Shown one piece after another: positions 5,822 through 7,798 of a DNA stretch of 7,798 nt (position 1 is the first letter of the stretch; each line of letters begins with the position of its first letter). The DNA is taken from positions 1 to 7,798 of the forward strand of contig JASEHU010000089.1 in the NCBI GenBank assembly GCA_030018635.1. Reading direction: 5' to 3'. Under the pieces are notes generated by a model. That model saw only the letters and a program-made list of their open reading frames with translations, had not been told where the DNA came from and searched no databases. The position numbers and the translations under genes were made by a program. The stretch is from a bacterium (GTDB taxonomy: Bacteria; UBA9089; CG2-30-40-21; SBAY01).

Positions 5822-7225
5822 CTATTCTCTCTTTTTTTCTTCAAAGAAGGCTCTGGATAAATTATGATGCATAGGAAAAGCAAGTTTTAATTGATTATCT
5901 GATATGGAACACTTAGCAGGTATATCCATAAGTATCTCAACCAATTCTTGCATCCCTAACTTCTCAAGTCCTGTTTGGGATAGAACCTTCTTTCTAAACA
6001 GATTTATTAGATTCTGAGTCATAAAAGATAAGGATAAGAATCCCTCTATTCCATAAAACTTTCTGGTTCGTAGATTGCCGATATTAAAACCATTTCTGTC
6101 GAATTTAATTGTAGCTTCTATATCCTGCCGCTCTTTGTAGTAAGTATAAGTTTCCACCTCATCCATTGATGAAGTGGGAATATCAGTATAAAGATGTCTA
6201 TATCCCTTCTTTCCTTTACCGGTAATTTCTTCTATAAGAATCACCCTGGTAGGATACTTACAATTAGGAATTTCTCTTATTCCTCCTTCAGCTACTCGTG
6301 TAAGATAATCAATAGGATACCAATCTTCGTAACATAAATCTCTGGCAAACCGTTGGGCTGTTCGAGGATCTTTACCTTTAATGCAAAAGCTAAATCCATG
6401 CTCAAGGAGTCCCTCTATATCTTGACCAATTCCATGAATACCATCTGCTCTAATTATTCCAATCCGACAAAGATCACCTAACACATTCTCTACTTGATAG
6501 ATAATGTCCCAAAGTCGAGCCCCAGGTGGAATATTACCAGGATCAAGAATATACCCTAAAATGAATTTGGGGAAACTACTGCTTGATGCTAATGTAAGTT
6601 GATATCCTTCCTTACCTCGCTTATTAGGAAAATATCCCTTCTGACTAAACTCATATGTATCTCCCAAAACTACTAAACCTGTACTATCAATATCTATGTC
6701 TATCTTCTCTGGAAGTTCATTAAGAATATAACGCCCTATATTAATCTCAAGACTCCTCTCAAGGTCTAAAACATCTTTTAAACCTATCCTTCTCAATAAA
6801 CGATTAATTTGAGATTGATCAGGGAATCTCTCCATCCCTAATAAATTTGCTACTGTTGAATATGGCACAAGCTTATGATTTATTTCTTTAATATGATTAC
6901 ATCCAACAGCAACTGAAGAGATTATAGTTTGGATCTTGTTTAAAACCGAAAACCTAACCTCCTTCATTCCAATGTCAACATGCTCATCAAAAACATCAAA
7001 ATAGCCAATATTTAAAGCAAACTGGATTAAAAGTGCCAGAAATCCTGTCGGAAGAAAATCGTTAAAATCATCTAACCTACATTCAATCCCCTCTACACAG
7101 ATAGCCTTTTCTATCAGTCTCTCTTCCTGACAATCTACCCCTGAAGATTCATTCTCCTGGGTTAACTGAAAATCATCCCTGACATCTTCTTCCTGTTGAT
7201 ATTCAACACAGACACCTATAGCGTT
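5822..7225 (-). CDS. IS transposase orfB: DDE catalytic part, made by -1 frameshifting from orfA
   Basis: This frame carries the DNA-cleaving and strand-transfer domain. It is open for 467 codons from the A8 run to the stop, but its first ATG is at 6967, well inside the frame and with no good ribosome-binding site. The 86 codons upstream of that ATG are coding-like: an acidic, Cys-containing linker followed by an amphipathic segment (FLALLIQFALNIGYFDVF) of the kind found near the N-terminus of IS4-type transposases. Numbered from ATG 6967, the catalytic residues are D94 (IDIDSTG), D175 (IIRADG) and E284. E284 sits in a Y277-x2-R280-x3-E284 signature, with R291 replacing the usual Lys of the YREK motif. 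Joined to orfA the protein is 610 residues, with D323, D404 and E513. It is intact; a genuine inactivating frameshift at the A run is the alternative reading. Confidence 0.85.
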   Translation of the reverse strand, partial: NAIGVCVEYQQEEDVRDDFQLTQENESSGVDCQEERLIEKAICVEGIECRLDDFNDFLPTGFLALLIQFALNIGYFDVFDEHVDIGMKEVRFSVLNKIQTIISSVAVGCNHIKEINHKLVPYSTVANLLGMERFPDQSQINRLLRRIGLKDVLDLERSLEINIGRYILNELPEKIDIDIDSTGLVVLGDTYEFSQKGYFPNKRGKEGYQLTLASSSSFPKFILGYILDPGNIPPGARLWDIIYQVENVLGDLCRIGIIRADGIHGIGQDIEGLLEHGFSFCIKGKDPRTAQRFARDLCYEDWYPIDYLTRVAEGGIREIPNCKYPTRVILIEEITGKGKKGYRHLYTDIPTSSMDEVETYTYYKERQDIEATIKFDRNGFNIGNLRTRKFYGIEGFLSLSFMTQNLINLFRKKVLSQTGLEKLGMQELVEILMDIPAKCSISDNQLKLAFPMHHNLSRAFFEEKKRE

Positions 7226-7231
7226 TTTTTT
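7195..7231 (-). promoter_or_regulatory. Predicted -1 frameshift site: A8 slippery run plus small downstream hairpin
   Basis: On the minus strand, eight consecutive A (7231 to 7224) are read as ATA AAA AAA ACG in the orfA frame, and orfA stops at 7216-7218. Slipping back one base gives AAA AAA AAC and continues into orfB. The -1 frame is already open for roughly 65 nt before the run. Sixteen nt downstream, GTTGA-ATA-TCAAC (7195-7207) can form a 5-bp stem, which is weak as a stimulator. A8-A9 runs also permit transcriptional slippage, so either mechanism could make the fusion. Confidence 0.7.
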
Positions 7232-7653
7232 ATTGCTATATAAACTGAAAATGAACAGACTCGACAGGAAATTCTTTGTCGTAACCCATGACTTTTAGTG
7301 TAAACTTTACCATTCTTCCAAATATTTTCAGAGTTGCATTTTCGGCAATTTGAAACCACTTCTGATGGAAAAGTAGCCTCTCCAAGTTTTTGTGATAATC
7401 TACGATAAGTATTCGACAATTCTGTTAGTTGTTCTCTTAGGTTCTTGGTCTCTTCCACAAGACTAACAGTTCGTTTGCCTGGTGTTGAATTAGCAAAACT
7501 TTCCAAAATAGCCTTTTGTGCAAAATCTGACCATTCATAAACTACATCTCTGCTAACCGCATATTTTCTGGCAGTTTGAGAAACATTCGATGTTGACCAA
7601 TACTCTTTAACTACCTCCAATTTAAACTCACCAGTGATTTTCCTATAAGCCAT
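7216..7653 (-). CDS. IS orfA: HTH, coiled coil and zinc-ribbon DNA-binding protein
   Basis: This 145-residue protein is the likely DNA-binding half of the transposase, recognising the terminal repeats. Alone it could act as a regulator of transposition, as orfA products of other ISs do. An N-terminal transposase-type helix-turn-helix spans about 5-46 (FKLEVVKEYWSTSNVSQTAR then YAVSRDVVYEW). A predicted coiled coil at about 64-92 could dimerise it. A zinc ribbon spans about 103-137 with C103/C106 and C130/C133 and the spacing of the IS1 InsA-type ribbon. The start is certain: AAAAGGAGGT (7661-7670) lies just upstream of ATG 7653, behind a perfect promoter. Its last codons cross an A8 run, after which the frame ends within two sense codons, while the -1 frame stays open into orfB. 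A frameshift product would therefore begin with residues 1-143 of this protein. Confidence 0.87.
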   Translation of the reverse strand: MAYRKITGEFKLEVVKEYWSTSNVSQTARKYAVSRDVVYEWSDFAQKAILESFANSTPGKRTVSLVEETKNLREQLTELSNTYRRLSQKLGEATFPSEVVSNCRKCNSENIWKNGKVYTKSHGLRQRISCRVCSFSVYIAIKKTL

Positions 7654-7660
7654 ATTATCA

Positions 7661-7670
7661 ACCTCCTTTT
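7661..7670 (-). promoter_or_regulatory. Ribosome-binding site of orfA
   Basis: AAAAGGAGGT contains a full GGAGG core, 8 nt before ATG 7653. It fixes the orfA start and contrasts with the absence of such a site before the prepilin peptidase and dprA. Confidence 0.85.
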
Positions 7671-7676
7671 GGAATA

Positions 7677-7705
7677 ATTATACCATAAAAGAGATTGATT
7701 GTCAA
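7677..7705 (-). promoter_or_regulatory. Consensus promoter of the IS transposase
   Basis: A perfect TTGACA (7700-7705, minus strand) and a perfect TATAAT (7677-7682) are spaced by 17 nt. Transcription would start near 7670, giving a leader of about 17 nt that includes most of the ribosome-binding site. The promoter lies inside the element, about 46 nt from the right terminal repeat, so the IS carries its own expression signals. Confidence 0.75.
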
Positions 7706-7750
7706 GCAAAAATATCGAATGTTATATTGTGATTACCACAATTAATTACT

Positions 7751-7774
7751 TTTCGTGCAAAAGTTAGTTGACAA
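7751..7774 (-). repeat. Right terminal inverted repeat of the IS
   Basis: Bases 7751-7770 are the exact reverse complement of 5786-5805, extended to 23 of 24 with one mismatch at 7771. Its outer end contains an outward-facing TTGACA (7768-7773, plus strand). Only 24 nt of flanking DNA follow before the window ends. Confidence 0.9.
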
Positions 7775-7798
7775 ATTTTCAGAGACGCTCAATAAGAT

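Larger units (their letters stand above)
5782..7774 (-). mobile_element. Complete insertion sequence of about 2.0 kb, IS4/IS1380-like DDE type with two-frame transposase
   Basis: The element is bounded by 24-bp terminal inverted repeats with one mismatch. It contains one transcription unit on the minus strand: a consensus promoter, a strong ribosome-binding site, orfA, an A8 run, orfB, and a stop 16 nt before the left terminal repeat. All catalytic residues are present, so it may be active. The DDE domain resembles the IS4 superfamily (IS1380/IS1634-like, YREK-type motif), but the N-terminal HTH and zinc ribbon in a separate frame are unusual for it, so I do not name a family. No clear target-site duplication is visible, and the exact termini could differ by several bases. 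Confidence 0.88.

Noticed and set aside
6944..6990. Independent translation start for orfB at ATG 6967
   Set aside because: There is no good ribosome-binding site before it, the AAGGAGG sequence lies after the ATG, and 86 coding-like codons in the same frame precede it.

Overview
The window is AT-rich bacterial DNA with no rRNA, tRNA, CRISPR array or phage gene. It carries three genes of type IV pilus assembly and natural transformation, a small LysM envelope protein, the 3' remnant of a large surface protein, and a complete insertion sequence. Intergenic DNA is rich in short-period repeats (7-8 nt units) arranged as hairpins. That repeat style, together with a surface protein ending in a FlgD-like/T9SS-like C-terminal module, is reminiscent of genomes from uncultured candidate phyla. 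This placement is an impression only; nothing here fixes the phylum.

Layout. A leftward prepilin peptidase (91-858) diverges from a rightward pair, a LysM protein (985-1524) and a PilB/GspE-type ATPase (1614-3110). The ATPase converges on a leftward DprA gene (3205-4308), with a long AT-rich hairpin of 7-nt units exactly between them. A leftward surface-protein fragment (4512-5687) has lost its 5' part. About 95 bp of unexplained DNA then leads to an insertion sequence (about 5782-7774) with 24-bp terminal inverted repeats.

How the genes fit together. The peptidase matures type IV pilin-like proteins, the ATPase drives their polymerisation, and DprA loads RecA on incoming single-stranded DNA. 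Together they suggest a pilus/competence locus, although pilins, PilC and ComEC are not in view. The LysM protein could anchor or guide the machinery at peptidoglycan; that is inference from its position.

The most interesting structure is the following. (1) The IS encodes its transposase in two frames joined across an A8 run, giving a predicted 610-residue protein with HTH, coiled coil, zinc ribbon and DDE domain. (2) The LysM linker contains four copies of a palindromic 12-13 nt repeat lying in two different reading frames. (3) Three gene 3' ends carry three different short-period repeats, one of which supplies the LysM stop codon. (4) Two leftward host genes have good sigma70-type promoters so close to the start codon that their mRNAs should be leaderless or nearly so.
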